In this document: in pieces, positions 47,901 to 60,396 of the stretch
How the letters are laid out: every line of letters starts with the position of its first letter
Numbering within the stretch: position 1 is the stretch's first letter
Notes under the pieces: model-generated
Databases searched by the model: none
The model's input: only the letters and a program-made list of their open reading frames with translations
Told to the model about the DNA's origin: nothing
Assembly: GCF_910592395.1 (NCBI RefSeq)
Contig: NC_088309.1
Coordinates: forward strand, 22,818,599-22,882,598
Direction of reading: 5' to 3'
Length of the DNA stretch: 64,000 nucleotides
Origin: Lineus longissimus
Taxonomy: Eukaryota > Nemertea > Pilidiophora > Heteronemertea > Lineidae
Program-made: the position numbers and the translations under genes

Positions 47901-48793
47901 ATGGTTAATGATGCCTTGGTCAAGGCAAGTGCAGACTTTGTCCAGTCAAGTGGAGAGGTGATTTTCAAGCCTGGCGACAGACAGGAGGTGGGTATATACA
48001 CAATGTCCTAATCAATTTGCTGTCATCCGATTTAAAGCTGTATACTTTTGAAGGTTACCATGCCATACTCAGTCAGCCGAGAAAATATCAAATAATTAAC
48101 ATTAGATAATTTCAGAAGAATGATATTTCATCAATTGTCACTTTTCAGGTGTTGAGCTTTACCCTGAAGGATGACACATTGCCAGAACTTGAAGAAAGGT
48201 TCACCGTCAAACTGGAATCTGTCTCAACTGCTGATGGTCTCATAGGCACTACCAATATCAGTGGAGCTAGTATCGATGCAAAGGCTAATATGGCGGAGAT
48301 TACGGTCGGCGAAAACGACCATCCGTATGGCTTGATGGAATTTGCAACAAACCTAGTGGCACCACCTAGTGGAGTTGTAGTAAAGCCATTGATGCAGAAA
48401 CCAGAGGTACGATTCTCATTCTCACCCTGAATCATAGGGTGAACATTGACGACGATGGCTGCTTTCTAATCGTGCAAATCATTCTGTAGTTCGAACAAAG
48501 TTACTATAAGCAGACACACTAGAGAGAACAGTCTGGGCTGACGTGATATTTGCAGCTAGTTTCCTTACTCCTGATGATTTTGAAAGCTAATCCAGATACA
48601 AAAGATTGAAATTTTGTTTTATCATGTTCATAATTATCTATCAATCATTATCTTGAAGGTTCGAGTGGCAGAGGAAGCCCGTGTTGCCACTCTCATGGTT
48701 GTAAGGGCCCAGGGCGTGGTGGGCACTGTGAAGGTGGAGTGGCTGACCATGGAGGGCAGTGCTGTCAGCTCGGGGGCAAGTGCAGACTTTCAG
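35941..48793 (+). CDS. ADGRV1: Adhesion G protein-coupled receptor V1, N-terminal 25 exons (partial)
   Basis: Coding exons: 35941-36111, 36505-36759, 37238-37342, 37813-37932, 38760-38888, 39375-40145, 40408-40812, 40943-41081, 41209-41423, 41687-41875, 42197-42359, 42641-42831, 43038-43161, 43310-43570, 43827-43956, 44313-44536, 44865-45085, 45228-45381, 46044-46267, 46563-46690, 46958-47086, 47326-47540, 47749-47987, 48149-48406, 48659-48793. They join in phase into 1765 residues; the human protein has about 6300, so most of the gene lies beyond the window. A signal peptide (residues 1-20) is followed by about ten Calx-beta calcium-binding repeats, shown by D-x-IPE-x-x-E-x-F motifs and NDD-x-x-G turns, then a laminin-G/pentraxin-like domain (residues ~1323-1482, FSISAWIQPAGATDGFIVAK to GLMQDVIVYSRKL), then more Calx-beta repeats. 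This order matches vertebrate ADGRV1. In vertebrates it forms ankle links of hair-cell stereocilia with usherin. Confidence 0.95.
41904..42080 (+). repeat. tRNA-derived SINE in ADGRV1 intron 10
   Basis: The head has an A-box (TGGTCTAATGGTTAAGG) and a B-box (GGTTTGATACC) at tRNA spacing. The body runs GTGGCCTCAAGAAAGCC, GTCCTTTGAATGAGATGT and AATTCCTTGTACCTGGTACC. This is the most complete copy of the family in the window. Confidence 0.65.
42415..42510 (+). repeat. SINE fragment in ADGRV1 intron 11
   Basis: CCCCGGTTCGATCCC is a good B-box, followed by a CCACCCAGGTGAATGAATGGGTA segment typical of a SINE body. The A-box half is degraded. Confidence 0.4.
44145..44274 (-). repeat. tRNA-derived SINE in ADGRV1 intron 15 (reverse)
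   Basis: On the minus strand: A-box TAGCGATTAGAGCACC, B-box GGGTTTGACTC, then TTGAGCAAGACGGTTGACTC, matching the CTTGAGCAAGTCACTT tail of the other copies. Confidence 0.55.
45533..45660 (+). repeat. Decayed local duplication of ADGRV1 exon 18 end and its intron
   Basis: GTGCTGCAGTTTGAG at 45357 (inside exon 18) recurs at 45533, and following intron segments (ACAAGCAGAYGRCAC, GGTAAARTCTTCACTC, CTTTTCCAWTCAC) recur in order about 176-186 bp later. In the second copy the donor is lost, so it is not a usable exon. Confidence 0.6.
46440..46525 (-). repeat. Possible tRNA-derived SINE head in ADGRV1 intron 19
   Basis: On the minus strand GAGTTCAAATC resembles a B-box and AGAGTAATTAGAACT a weak A-box, about 45 nt apart. 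The evidence is thinner than for the copies at 41904 and 44145. Confidence 0.35.
46715..46760 (+). repeat. SINE tail fragment in ADGRV1 intron 20
   Basis: TGACCTTGAGCAAGTCAGTAACCTCATCC, split here over the shared core ACCTTGAGCAAGTCA, matches the tail at 12150-12265 and resembles the MIR 3' core. Confidence 0.4.
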
Positions 48794-51700
48794 GTAGGAC
48801 TACTAGGTTTTTCTTTCAAAACAGGTTTAAAGGCTGGTACCTCCTTTATTGCTATTGTTCATTGTTGCTCATTGACCAATCTGGAATGATGAGTCAAATG
48901 CCCATTATGCTGTGATGAATCTTCTGCCAGTGGACAACTTTCAATAGGATAAGAGTTGTGAAGTTGTTAGTATACAGACAGAGATGAACATTTCAAATCT
49001 TATTTGCCAGATCAGAAGTTCTGGTATACTGGGCCTTTAAGTAATCACCTTCGTGAGTTTGATCCAGACACATGTCAAGTCAGATGATAATGTGCCAGAT
49101 TCCTTTCAGTGCTTGGATTTATATCGTATCATTTGTAACTTCATCATTACTAGAACTTTCCTGATCATTGTATAGATGGCAATCATCATTACAGTGCTCA
49201 TATAACTTGTGAACAGCACTTCACATTTTAGTAGTTTACAATCATAATGAAAGTAATGTCATTTTTGCGTTTGTGTTCCCCTTAAGTTTACTGGCATGTA
49301 CCATTCCCTCAGTTCATCTGGTTTATGGTCACATTGCACTTCGATCATGTCTTGCTCAGAAGACATAGTAGCTGTATTAGTTGCCAAGTCATCATCTTGG
49401 GTCTCTCAATGATAGATGTAGTTTCTGCCTTCCAATCAAAGTGAACGTCCCTTGGTGTATTAATCAATTCAGTTTTCAGTCTTACTGTTCCCGCATTGCC
49501 CGTACTTTATGCTTTAATGTCAAGAATGTGTTGAGACATTCACGTAACCCCAAAAGCTTTCAGAAAGAGATTGATGTACTTTTGCACCCTGTTAAGCTGT
49601 TCTGACAACCAAAATGACAGATCGAATGGCATGGCTTCAATTTGCAAATTTCAGATTAGCCATCAATTAGTGCTCAGAATACTTGAGTAGCAATGGCTGG
49701 TAACTGGTTGTTCATGCAACTGGTTTCAAATATCAAACCAATATCAAAGGGTTTCTGTTTCTATTGTGAATTAGTAATTTATGTTCAAGCCTCAAGGCTG
49801 AAATCAGCCTCCAAGACTCACTTTTGAGCTAATACCCTGAAGGTTATGGCCTCCCGTTGAACTTTCATATTTCTAGAATATTTCTCTGACCCATTCTATC
49901 ACTGGAATCTGAAAAGAGCCATACAGGTCGGCTAGAGATTTCATAAGGTATGTTCAGTGGGGTGGCAAGACTTGTCATGCAGTAGCAATATAGGTACAAT
50001 GTATGAGGTTACCCCAGTAAAAACCACAGGTTCTGAAAGGAGATTTTAGAAGATGAAACAGAAAACAGGACACCTCAGATGTTTGAAGAAAGTCTAAAAA
50101 GCTTTCTGGTTTTTATTAAATGCTGATAAAACGAAATTGAAATTGTAATGAATTGTCTTGTTTACATTGACAGAATTCCGCTAGTAATCTTCTTCTGGGT
50201 CACTGCACTGGCAAATCGAATCCACGTACACTAAAATTGGAAGATGGGCATGCGGTCGATTGCTAACGATCATTAACTATCAATGAGATGTCAGTTTGTA
50301 CGCTCGAGTTATTAGGGTCGTTGACATTTTTCACGCGTACGAGATGTGCAAGCTCTGACACCTTAGACCATCAGTTAATTCGATCGTTCCTCAGAGTTGC
50401 CGCGTTCAATTAAGAAATATGCCGGTCTTGTCAATCATGTCCATTAAAAGATTAATGACTCTTAAAGGTGATGAACATCTTTTCTTTCTGAACTCTGGTA
50501 CATATCACAGATCACAGACAGTCGTGGTGAAAATGTAAGCCAGAACTGAAGTTACCTTCCTCAAGAGCTCTTGAACCAGTATGTAGACAATCTTACCATG
50601 CCTTTAATATTACAGTTCAATAGGAGATAATAACTGACTTAATACAAACCATATTGGATTGCCAGGTCTGAAATTCTTGTTCAAGAGATTAGTTCCCTCT
50701 CTTGTGCAGATCCATCAAATGAAAATTCTTATCCATAAAAAACCTCAACCTAGTTAACTGCATTAACGATGTAATCAAATTTGAATAAACTTGACTAGAT
50801 TTTATTGGTTCTTCATTGCGGTAGTAGTCCCATGATGCTGCAAATGTGATGGTCGTGTTTTTTGTAATTGCTGAACAGCATGTGCGGCATGCAATAATGT
50901 GAGACACCATCACATGAGGTGCGGGATTCAGTTTTTAGATGATCTGGATCTTGTTAGTATCTGTAACTTGCTGTTCGCCGTTCTGTCTGCCTGTCTTGTC
51001 TTCTTACGTCTTTCTGGTTGTCTCAGGCACCACACTTCTCAAAATCCAATCTAGGAACTTCAAACCAGATCAGGTCTCACGACGAATTGCATCCTTCTCA
51101 CCATGCTATACAAGTTTTGTGGATGTTGGCCCTTAAAAACAGCCGAAACTATGTATATGGAAAAAGAAAGAAGGCTCCTCTTCCTTTGTTCTATTTGACA
51201 ATACCAAATTAGATATTGCAACGTAATATGTAGTACACCTTCTTCTGGGTGAATAATGATATTTTTCTTGCAGCTCTGTATCAATGGAAACTTGAAGATC
51301 ATCATATTTCTTCATATTCCTTGGCATAAGTGATAAGAAGTGACAAATATCTTGATAAAAATATATCTAGGGCTCAGAATTGGAAGCAATATTGGGTGAT
51401 TTATATTACAAACTTGGAGGGAAGTGGAGCCCCCAAGGTGGAAGACATTGACAAAAGATGAAGTTTATTATGTACACAGACGTGATGGAAGACGATCCTC
51501 AGTTAAAAGATTTCTTATAGCACTTCCACTGGCAGGTCTTTGCGCAAAGCGCTTCATTCAGAGTCTTCTGTACCAAGAACAATGACAACTTTGTCCAAGG
51601 AACAGAGCGCGAACACCGACAAATTTCAGTGCCAAACTTGGCAGTGATTGATGGAGCTTGGTCATATCAAACTGCATGAAAAAAATATTGTCCTTGTGAA

Positions 51701-54700
51701 GTGGACTTTAAGTGACCATCTGCTACTGATATTGAATTCCAATACCTGGATATCGGCTGATGTGCAAGCCATGATGGAGAAGAGGAAAAAATTTAATATT
51801 CGATGAGACTGATGACTTTTCTACCCTCATATTCACTTCGTTGATGACCCTCTGGCCCTATTGATTTCATGATGTGTTTCCAATGTATTCTTTTTCCTCA
51901 TGTACTGGTCAAGTCAAGAGTAACCAAACTTGTTGCCTGGAAATATTCTGCATCACAGGCTAGCCCATTATCAGATGCATCCTTGCTGTCCTATTCACCA
52001 GCAAATAATTAAATAGAATTTTTCAATTTCTCTTAATTCTGCCCATTGGATGACTGCAGATAAAACTCCAGATGGTAAGGTTGTGTGGATGTTAACAACA
52101 CACACTGATAACACTGTACATGAAACCTGTTCCCGGTTAATGTAACTTGCTCAGTCTCTTAGCCTTAAATTGACCATCTCTGTTGCCCTCATCACAACCA
52201 ATATTGAATTCCAATACACTTAGAACGAAACTCAACAGCCCGGCAGGTTGGGTCATCATGATGGGGATAAGATGACTTCTTTCTCCAATAAGTCATCCAT
52301 ACTCTGCTGGAGATGGAATTCGCATCGGGAATACGTGAAATGATATTTGCACCAGTATAAAAACCCATAAAAGATTTCTGATAATGTCTGGTTTCAGTTC
52401 ACTGGTTTATGGTCTTTCATCTCCTTTCCCACATGTGTCTCCAACGTTTGGCTTTGCAAGCATGATATATAGGGTTTGTTATAGAGAAACTGAGCACTAG
52501 TATAAAATTTAAAGAAAGAACATGGTCCTTTTGAGGGGAGGAGGGGGCTTTAAGCTTCAAGGGTGTTTTCTTGGTAGAGCGAAGCTGAAAATCCCTTCAC
52601 ATGAGCAAATTTTTGATATGCTGGTACAATAATGTATTCTTCAAAGAGAGCTCTAACAATCGTGCTGTGTCAGCTACATGAAACATTGGACTAATTAGAC
52701 CTCTCATTATAAAGAAGCTGAGTTGGCAAGGGGTCTGAACCAATTAGTCCATGTGAATAAAGCAGGGTAGGGGGTAAGTGAGGTCACTGCTGCCTACAAG
52801 GCAATTTGACTGTCATAAAGTATTGATAATGACTTGAAACATTGATCACAGAGAAATTTGATATTCTTATTCTTAGTTATGAATTCAGGTTTTCTCTTTG
52901 AAACTGTTGAAATTTCGCGGTCATTTTCAAAGATTTTTTCGGAAATCAGGGGCCCCAGGCTCTTCTTTCCCCCTTTGGGATTGCTGATGATGGCCTTGCC
53001 TAATTAAGTCAGTTTAAAGATTGTAACAGAATGTGTTGGTTGGACTGTGATGTGGAGCACATTAATGGATCAATCAGCTGGTGCTCGCGAGATCCTCTCG
53101 CCAGCGATGGCCGGTTGAAGGAGCTGCTGATGATGTCAGTAGTCAGTTATATTGATAAATGACACATACTTGCAAGTCATGGCAACATGTGAAGAGTTTG
53201 TCTAGTAGGACGGGGAAACTGGCCATGTTGGATGGAGAATTAACCTGGAGCAATTAGCACTCCATGAGTTAGGGTCAAGAAAGTTTGGATCGTCACTGGA
53301 AAGTTATACAAGTTTGGTTAATTAGTGAATGAGAGTTGGATAATTAGTGAGGAATCACATGAGTTTATCTTATTAGTAAATATAATGAGAATTGGGTTAA
53401 TCACTCAGACATTTCTTTGTCTGAGAGATTGCTGTGAGATACTGCAGGATTCTGTGGCAGTGTGATTACTATCTCCAGCAGACCATACAAAATATCTCCC
53501 CTATAAACTCTCAAACATGAGTTTGGTGTCTCGCAGGAAATGTATCTCTTGCTAATGGCCAATAATGTAAGCGGACGGAATCCATGGCCTTTGAACGAGA
53601 AATTTGTGTTCAGCGAACTTTTAGAGATCAATGATCTAGTAGAACTCTTACTTAAAAATTGTGTGGTGAATTTGCCGAAATACTGGAGGGTGTTGAGTGA
53701 TGGACACTTAGGAGTGGAAAACAAACTTCCAGAGAAGAGTTCTGTGCCACAGTTCTTGACAGAAGGGTGAAATGGTCTGCACCCCTTAGAAATCTGCCAA
53801 GAAATAGATTGATACTCCATAGAAGAAGTCTGAAGATCTGTGTGTACGTTACCGGTTAATTGAAGGAAGGCTTAGGTGTGTATTGAGCTAATTCAGTTTT
53901 AAGGGCACATCTTTCTTAACTCTTCTGAACTCGTCACTATTGATTTGTGTTGTCTCCTGTGCAGTTATCATGAGTTCCCAAGCCCAAAACCTGTCATGTT
54001 ATTGATGTTGACATCATCAATTCCCTGGCCATTCACCAAGCTAGCAATAACATATGATTGTCAATTTCCTCTAAAAACAGATGATAATTGATTGGTGTCA
54101 AACTCTATGTACCAATGCTATTTGTAATTAACAACAGGAAATTAAATTCTGACGGAACAAAATTGAAATCGAGAAACAATTTGCTCCTGATGTGTTAAAG
54201 GCCAAGTCGTCCATAAAGTTACGAGTGGTCCACCGGAAATTGGTAATAAAGATGCCTGTGGTCCGGTTATTGGACAAGCTAGCATGATGAAACTTGGCAC
54301 GTAAATCATATTTCTATACCACCTTTATGCAGCAATAGTGTTGTAATTTGAGTTTTGTATGTCCGAATGCAAGGCATGGTATTAAGAAATTAGTCTTGTG
54401 CTAGGACAAATGGTCCAGAGTGCTTATACCATGGCAGAGATCCGACATGAGAGGAAGAAAAAAAGGCATTTTACTGACAACATAACATTTATACATCTTT
54501 ACTCTTAACCATTAAGTAATCTGTATTTACATTTGATTTGATAGATTTAGACTTGACAACAACTTTAAATTAAAGCAATATACAAAGCATTTACAACAAT
54601 TCTGTCCCTTATCAGTGACGGTCATTCAGTAGTTAGCAAATCTTTGGTCATGGGAGCAGGACACTGATTTTCACCTCAGATCTGCATGAAAAACATGTTT

Positions 54701-55964
54701 TTCAGCAAATGCATGCCTGCTGCAACTGAGTCTTGCCATGGATACCCAGAGGGCATTTGATAAAATGAAATAAAGCAACAATGAATTCTCCTAAATAGAC
54801 TTCAGAAATGTGCGGGTTAAAGTCAAAGAGTCATTTCAATTTGAAATTACTGTTTGAATAACACAACATGAGAACTTACATTTCAACATTGCAACCAAGG
54901 TATGGTTATACTAACAACATGGCTGCTGAGAGCACATCTCTATCGAATGAGGTAAAGCACACTTTAGATAATATTTTTTAGCACAGTGATGTGCAGTATT
55001 TGTCACTGCAATAAAAAGATTGCAAGTCTGTGAGCAGTATCAGTGGCCATTTCTCAAATTTGTTATTACCGATAAATCTGACATTTATATGACTTTTTGC
55101 GAGCCCTGATGTCTGCCCGGATCATGACTCGTACACACTTATTATCTTTGAGATACCCCCTTGATACAAACTATCACAAATCAATGGTCATTCCATGTAG
55201 ATAAGTAGGTTAGGCAGGAATCAAATGATGTTATAGGGGTTATAGATCTTGCCATGTCAAACTGCCCGATAATCCATCGAAACCGATTTCTTCTAATGGA
55301 AACAATATAAGACAAACTTTTCTTGACTTTTTGCTGCTGATTTATGGCCCATGGGGAAGGGTAGGTTTTTTTGATTGTGTAAGGACAAAGAGCTGAGCTT
55401 GTGTGACTGTTATAAAAAGTGGTCATCACAGATGCCTTCAAGATACGTTCAAAGAGACAAGCATATTTTCAGCCCTATATATTCTATGTAAGACTTGGAG
55501 TTGTTTTTCTCAAAACGTCCACTTTTCAAATAGGATTTGCCATGGTTTACTTTTAACATTTAACTTACTTTGTCACTCACAATAACTCAAAGAAAATTGC
55601 CAATACACTGTACATTGAAGTACACTAAAAATGATAAGACTAGCTTACTGCTTATAAGACTAGCTGATAAGTTGTAGCTTACATATTATAAATGTAGAAA
55701 TATGGCACACAGTCTATACGTACATTCAACATTATAGCTTGGCGCTGATGTTCTTTAAACCTATAATTAAAAAGGAGCCTTGCGAGAAAGCAAATTGAAA
55801 CCTGTTGACCCTGGGATATGTGTACCCAACAAGGACATACCCAACAGATATTTGCTGAAAAGAAAAATAGTTTAAAAGATAACACCTGCATGTTTTGACT
55901 AGATTCCATCCATATACCATTGTCCTCCCTTTCACTGTCACTCAAAGAATGTTTGAGTTCTAAC
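48794..55964 (+). other. ADGRV1 intron 25, left part
   Basis: No continuation of the interrupted Calx-beta repeat was found to the right of 48793. The stretch has no supported exon, RNA or recognised mobile element. A 139-codon minus frame at 53401-53820 has no domain or signal and is treated as chance. Confidence 0.5.
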
Positions 55965-57743
55965 TTATTTCATCTTCATGATCTTAGATGTCTCACAGAT
56001 GAAGTTATAGGGTTCGGTGCAGACATCACTGATCCATGTATGGGCGTTATCACCGGGGAGGAGCATGCATTTGGTCGTTTCAGATTTTGGTGTGCCGTTC
56101 TTCCACTTGTGGAACCGGAATGGCTGCAGATGGAGTTGGGTTGCCCACATCCAGGTGTTGGACTGCACCTGGTAGTTACCGGCTGTCCACCAAGCTGTGC
56201 CGTTTGCCTTAGCTGGAAAAAAATTGCGAATGGTATTGAGAAGTATATCAAAATCTCCTGAAAGGGTGCCTCTGGAGGCCAATGACTACTAGGCGTTAAT
56301 TGTCAGAACAGGAGGCTAGGGTGATGTGGATGAGCTGGAACCAAGTTTAGAGAACTGCCCAGGACTGGAGAAAAGGGAGAAATCTTGTTGGCGACCTATG
56401 TTCCACTTGGAGTAACAGGGTTAAAATCTTCTGATGTTCAGAGAAACATTTCAGTTCCAAAATCAACCACGAGGTGGTACTAGGTCTAAATGATTGTCTG
56501 ACTGTTGATGTTCAAGCCACACCCATTCCAAATTCTTGGCACTAATGTCATTAGCCAAGGTATAGTAGATCTATTAGGGAGCCATCCGAAAGTCGAATGT
56601 AGATCTACGTCCCTACGACATTTTCTTATACCTCTTGGTCTTGAACATCAGTGAAATCAATTTTAATATTCAAAACATTGTTATGCCTATTCAGAGAAGC
56701 AGAAAGATGAGACTGAGTTGTAAAAAACTTTATCTGCAAAATAAATCACATTTCCTGCTCCGAGGCACAATTATAACTTCAATTCAAATTCTGGATGTAT
56801 CTACTGATATAACTCGGTGGTTTATCAGGAATTGTCATAGCTTCAGGTCGTGTTATAAAAACCTGATAGTTTTTTACTTTGATATAGTTTTGCTTTGCTT
56901 TTTGATCAGATTTCAGCTCGGCTCAAATTTTGGTTAAAGCCTCACTTTCATATGAAATTCCTTTTCACGTTACTTCAAATAAAAAATTGATTTGTTTGAT
57001 TTTGTAAACTTTTAGTTTGCCATCTTTGGTCATGTGTTGCCGTCCAATTTGGCATCTATGCATGTCATCAATGTGTTTTTGATGTCATCTATACTGCTGG
57101 TGGGGATAACAAAAAGTATGTGAAATTCTAACTTACTCATTTTCTGCTTGATAAGGAGATTCACCAGGTAGTGTTCTTTGTTCGTTTCCATCACGACAAG
57201 ATTGGCTCCAAGTGCAGCGCAGTAGTCTCGTGCCTGCTGCCAGGTGGCGTTGAAGTTTGAAAACAGATAGCATGTTTCCCAACCGTCGATTCCAGTAAAT
57301 AACGTCGGACATTTGTTGGATTCGCCACGTTCGTTACAGAGAATAGAACGCTCGGAAATTATTCGTTGATCATTGAGGCCACCTTGAGAACCACCTTGAG
57401 CTTCTGCATCAAGGCGTACTAAACGGCGATCCATCCCTGTTTTTGTCAACTCCTGCATCTTTGTTTCGATCCGCCGGACGCCTCGTAATGTTCTGATTGA
57501 CAGTGCCTCCATTTGGCGGGTCAGCCGTGCCTCTAATGCATCCAAGGTCGTCAGAGGTTTCTTCCCGTGGACCTCCTCATCTATTGTGAGGTGATTTGCA
57601 AAACATTTTGAAACTTTCATCATGATTTCGTCATAAGTGCACTTCCCCCTTGGACCACAGGCTCTCATTGTTATGTTCCTAGACTCAGTTGTCATGGCGA
57701 CAGCACAGATTATCGTTACCGTTAACACAAACTTGTAATCCAT
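55965..57743 (-). CDS. Secreted C-type lectin-domain protein, 2 exons, nested in ADGRV1 intron
   Basis: Exons 57137-57743 and 55965-56212 join in phase (ATGA/GTAAGT, TTTCCAG) into 284 residues. A signal peptide spans about residues 1-21. The next ~120 residues carry four cysteine-region motifs and helices with heptad-like spacing (LEARLTRQMEAL...RRIETKMQELTK), a likely oligomerising stalk. The lectin domain starts at KCPTLFTGIDGWETCYLF, then WQQARDYCAALGANLVVMET, AWWTAGN, KCMLL and DVC...FICE, giving the canonical disulfide cysteines including the extra N-terminal pair. No EPN or QPD sugar-binding triplet is present at the expected place (NGTPKSETTKC), so Ca-dependent mannose or galactose binding is doubtful. 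The gene lies wholly inside a large ADGRV1 intron on the opposite strand. A role in recognition or immunity is inferred from the family only. Confidence 0.85.
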
Positions 57744-58883
57744 TTTGATCTTTGTTTATTCCACTTTAATCCCAACGTGAATTACCAGTGAATTCCAAAA
57801 CAAAATTATCCTCAATTAAAAAGTCCTCAATTACAGACGGATGTTTTATTTTGTATTCAAAGTGTCTCCGAGAGCGATATTAGAAAGTTTCCGATAACGC
57901 TGAATTGGTATTCACAGCGCGAAGCCTCTGCTGATCCTTTTGGCAGATTCCAAATCGTTACTTGGTATGTTCACTGAAGCTGAACAAACTATGTAAGCAC
58001 TGCATAAACTATCCTTTTGCAAAAAGTATCTCAATTGGTGGATCGTTTATCTTTTTCTTTGCCACTCACAGGAGAACGGTTGTTGGTTAGGCTGGGTTTC
58101 TGTCCGACCGAGTTTGTTGTAAAACTGTCAATTCTTTTTGACGCTTTCTTGCAATTAGATCAGATACCACATTTTGTTCCGAATGATTTTATCTGAAAAT
58201 AGAAAAGTTATTTGAAGTTATAGTGAATTCTCAACCTGAGATATGGAGTCTGAAACTGTAAACAGTAAAACTTTCACGATCATTTATTTCATCATGATTT
58301 TTCACACTGCGATTTATATCGGCCATTTTTGAGGTGCTAAAGTGAATGCGGTGCACTGAAACAATCAATGGCATCGCGATGAGACTTCCAACACATGTTT
58401 TCTATGATTACATGAAATGATCCGTACCCTCATTACGCCCGATGGTGTCTCTTCCCGCCCCAAGCATTCTTATTAAATCTCGCATTCACTTGGCCAACTT
58501 AGGTTACGACTGCTAATATATCTCTTCGGAGACCGGCGGTTGCTAAGATTAGAGTTTCATATATTGCTCTTGTCTTATGACTATCAATTACAAACACACC
58601 AACATCCATATTCTTTTATGATGGGAAAATGATGATCAAGATCATTTTGTTTTCAGCATTTTAGATACGTGGGCGAAGCTGATGTCTGGAATTGATAAGT
58701 TAAGGTTTCAGTGGACTGAGAGGTATTGGAATGTATCTGATAATGAAGAGTTTTCCATAACCTCTCATGTACTTGTGACACCCACTTTTTTTAGTGCCAC
58801 TACAGTTTGGCTAATTGGGTTTATTGACCAAGTAACTCTTGTCTTTAACCAGAGGAACAGTCCATCTCAAGGTACTTTTTTCT

Positions 58884-58950
58884 CTGAATCGAACCCTCAT
58901 GCTCTATTGCATGGTAGCCAGTAGTGCTAACCACTAAGCTAGGAACCTCC
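58884..58950 (-). repeat. tRNA-derived sequence / SINE head
   Basis: On the minus strand: TAGCTTAGTGGTTAGCA is a near-ideal A-box region and GGGTTCGATTC a near-ideal B-box, about 35 nt apart. The acceptor stem does not close, so it is a SINE head or tRNA pseudogene, not a working tRNA. Confidence 0.55.
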
Positions 58951-60267
58951 TCAGTGACTGATAATACAGGAAGCATGGTGGCTCACCCGTGACACTGCAG
59001 ATATGTTCCAGCCCGATGTTGGTCGGTTGGTTGGTTGAGTGACTATCTGATAGTCCAGTGTCTCACCCACTGAACCATCAGCTTGGAGAACTTTCAGCTA
59101 GAATATTAGAATTCTAGACTTGTGTTCCCCTCCCATGGCATGTGTTTCAATTCCACTCATATCTCATGGGTATATTCTGACTGTCAGCTTTTGACACTAA
59201 ATCTGGTAAGCACCATGAACTGAATACAGATGTTCGGTGCCAATATTCAAAACTCAAATTGGTAAACTTCTTGAATGACGTCTGCATTGCTTCCCTTCTC
59301 ATTCTAACTTTCGAGTTTATTGGGAAGGTTGATACCTTGAAGTTAAAAAGGGGTAATTTTGTCATTTATTGCTGACTAAAACTTGATATGAAGTTTCAAT
59401 CTTGTTTGTTGGGGTAGGTTTACACTGGATGTAATTTTGGCAAGGCATGTAGCTGTACTTCGTGATTTCCTGCTCAACTGCACCAAATCGGATTCATTGT
59501 AAACCAGCGCTATGGCTCTTTTACTGTACTCAAAACAGATAACTTTAAACTACGTCATTAGGTAAAGGATGGTAATCCATTCAAGTATTACGCTTACCCA
59601 CGATTTGCTTGTAGTTCGCTAATGTTGCAGTTATGAAGCTACATGTGACAGAACAATAGAAGGCCTAACTCAGGTTTTACCTCTTGCCTGCATCAGTCAC
59701 CAAGTGCATCATCATTACTGAAAACCAATGTTTATTGGAAATCAAAGTCTGGACAATTAAATGACATATGATTTTAAATCGTATTTGTATGATCAGGTAA
59801 ATGATTGGTGCGGTGATACCGGTGCATCAAGCCTCGTGGGCAACAGCCTCTTGTTCCGAATAATTGTGTGTAGCATTGGAAATCATTTTGTGGAGAATGT
59901 GCCACTATCGACTGATTGAAGTCCTTTCAAAAGCAGGACAGAATCATTCAGTGAGTTTTTTTCTGGTCTGATTGGTGATTAGTTAGATTACATTTGGTAG
60001 ATATCAGATTGATCTGGATATTCTGTGGCCACAAATTGGAGGCTAAGAAGGCTGACATGACAGCTTGATATGTGATCTGTTTTCCAATAAGTATTTATAT
60101 CCAATGGCTCTTTTGTGAAATTTTTGTTTAAAAGAGCTTTGGCATGGTCAAGGTGTGTGAAAAAGTAGCAAAATGTGCATGACTTATTGCATCTACCAAA
60201 AGCCCCGAATGTTTCTATCAAGAGTCTGAACCTGTCACTAATGCGCCATCATGATACCAAACAAGTT

Positions 60268-60396
60268 GAGTGGAACCTCCCTTATTAGACACCTCAAGGA
60301 CACTAAATTTGGTCTCTAATTGGTTCTTTCCATTGATTTTGACTTAAGGACAGCAGTGGTCAAGCCCAAGGGTGTCGCGGAGAGGTTCTTCTAGAG
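60268..60396. mobile_element. Decayed short TIR element, copy 5
   Basis: GAGTGGAACCTCCCTTATTAG at the left, split from GTGTCGCGGAGAGGTTCTTC at the right, with an interior (GGACAGCAGTGGTCAAGCCC) that matches copy 4 in orientation. It is clearly older than copies 1-4. Confidence 0.5.

Noticed and set aside
53401-53820. 139-codon minus frame and overlapping 76-codon plus frame
   Set aside because: Neither resembles a known family or a Calx-beta repeat, and both lie inside the large intron.
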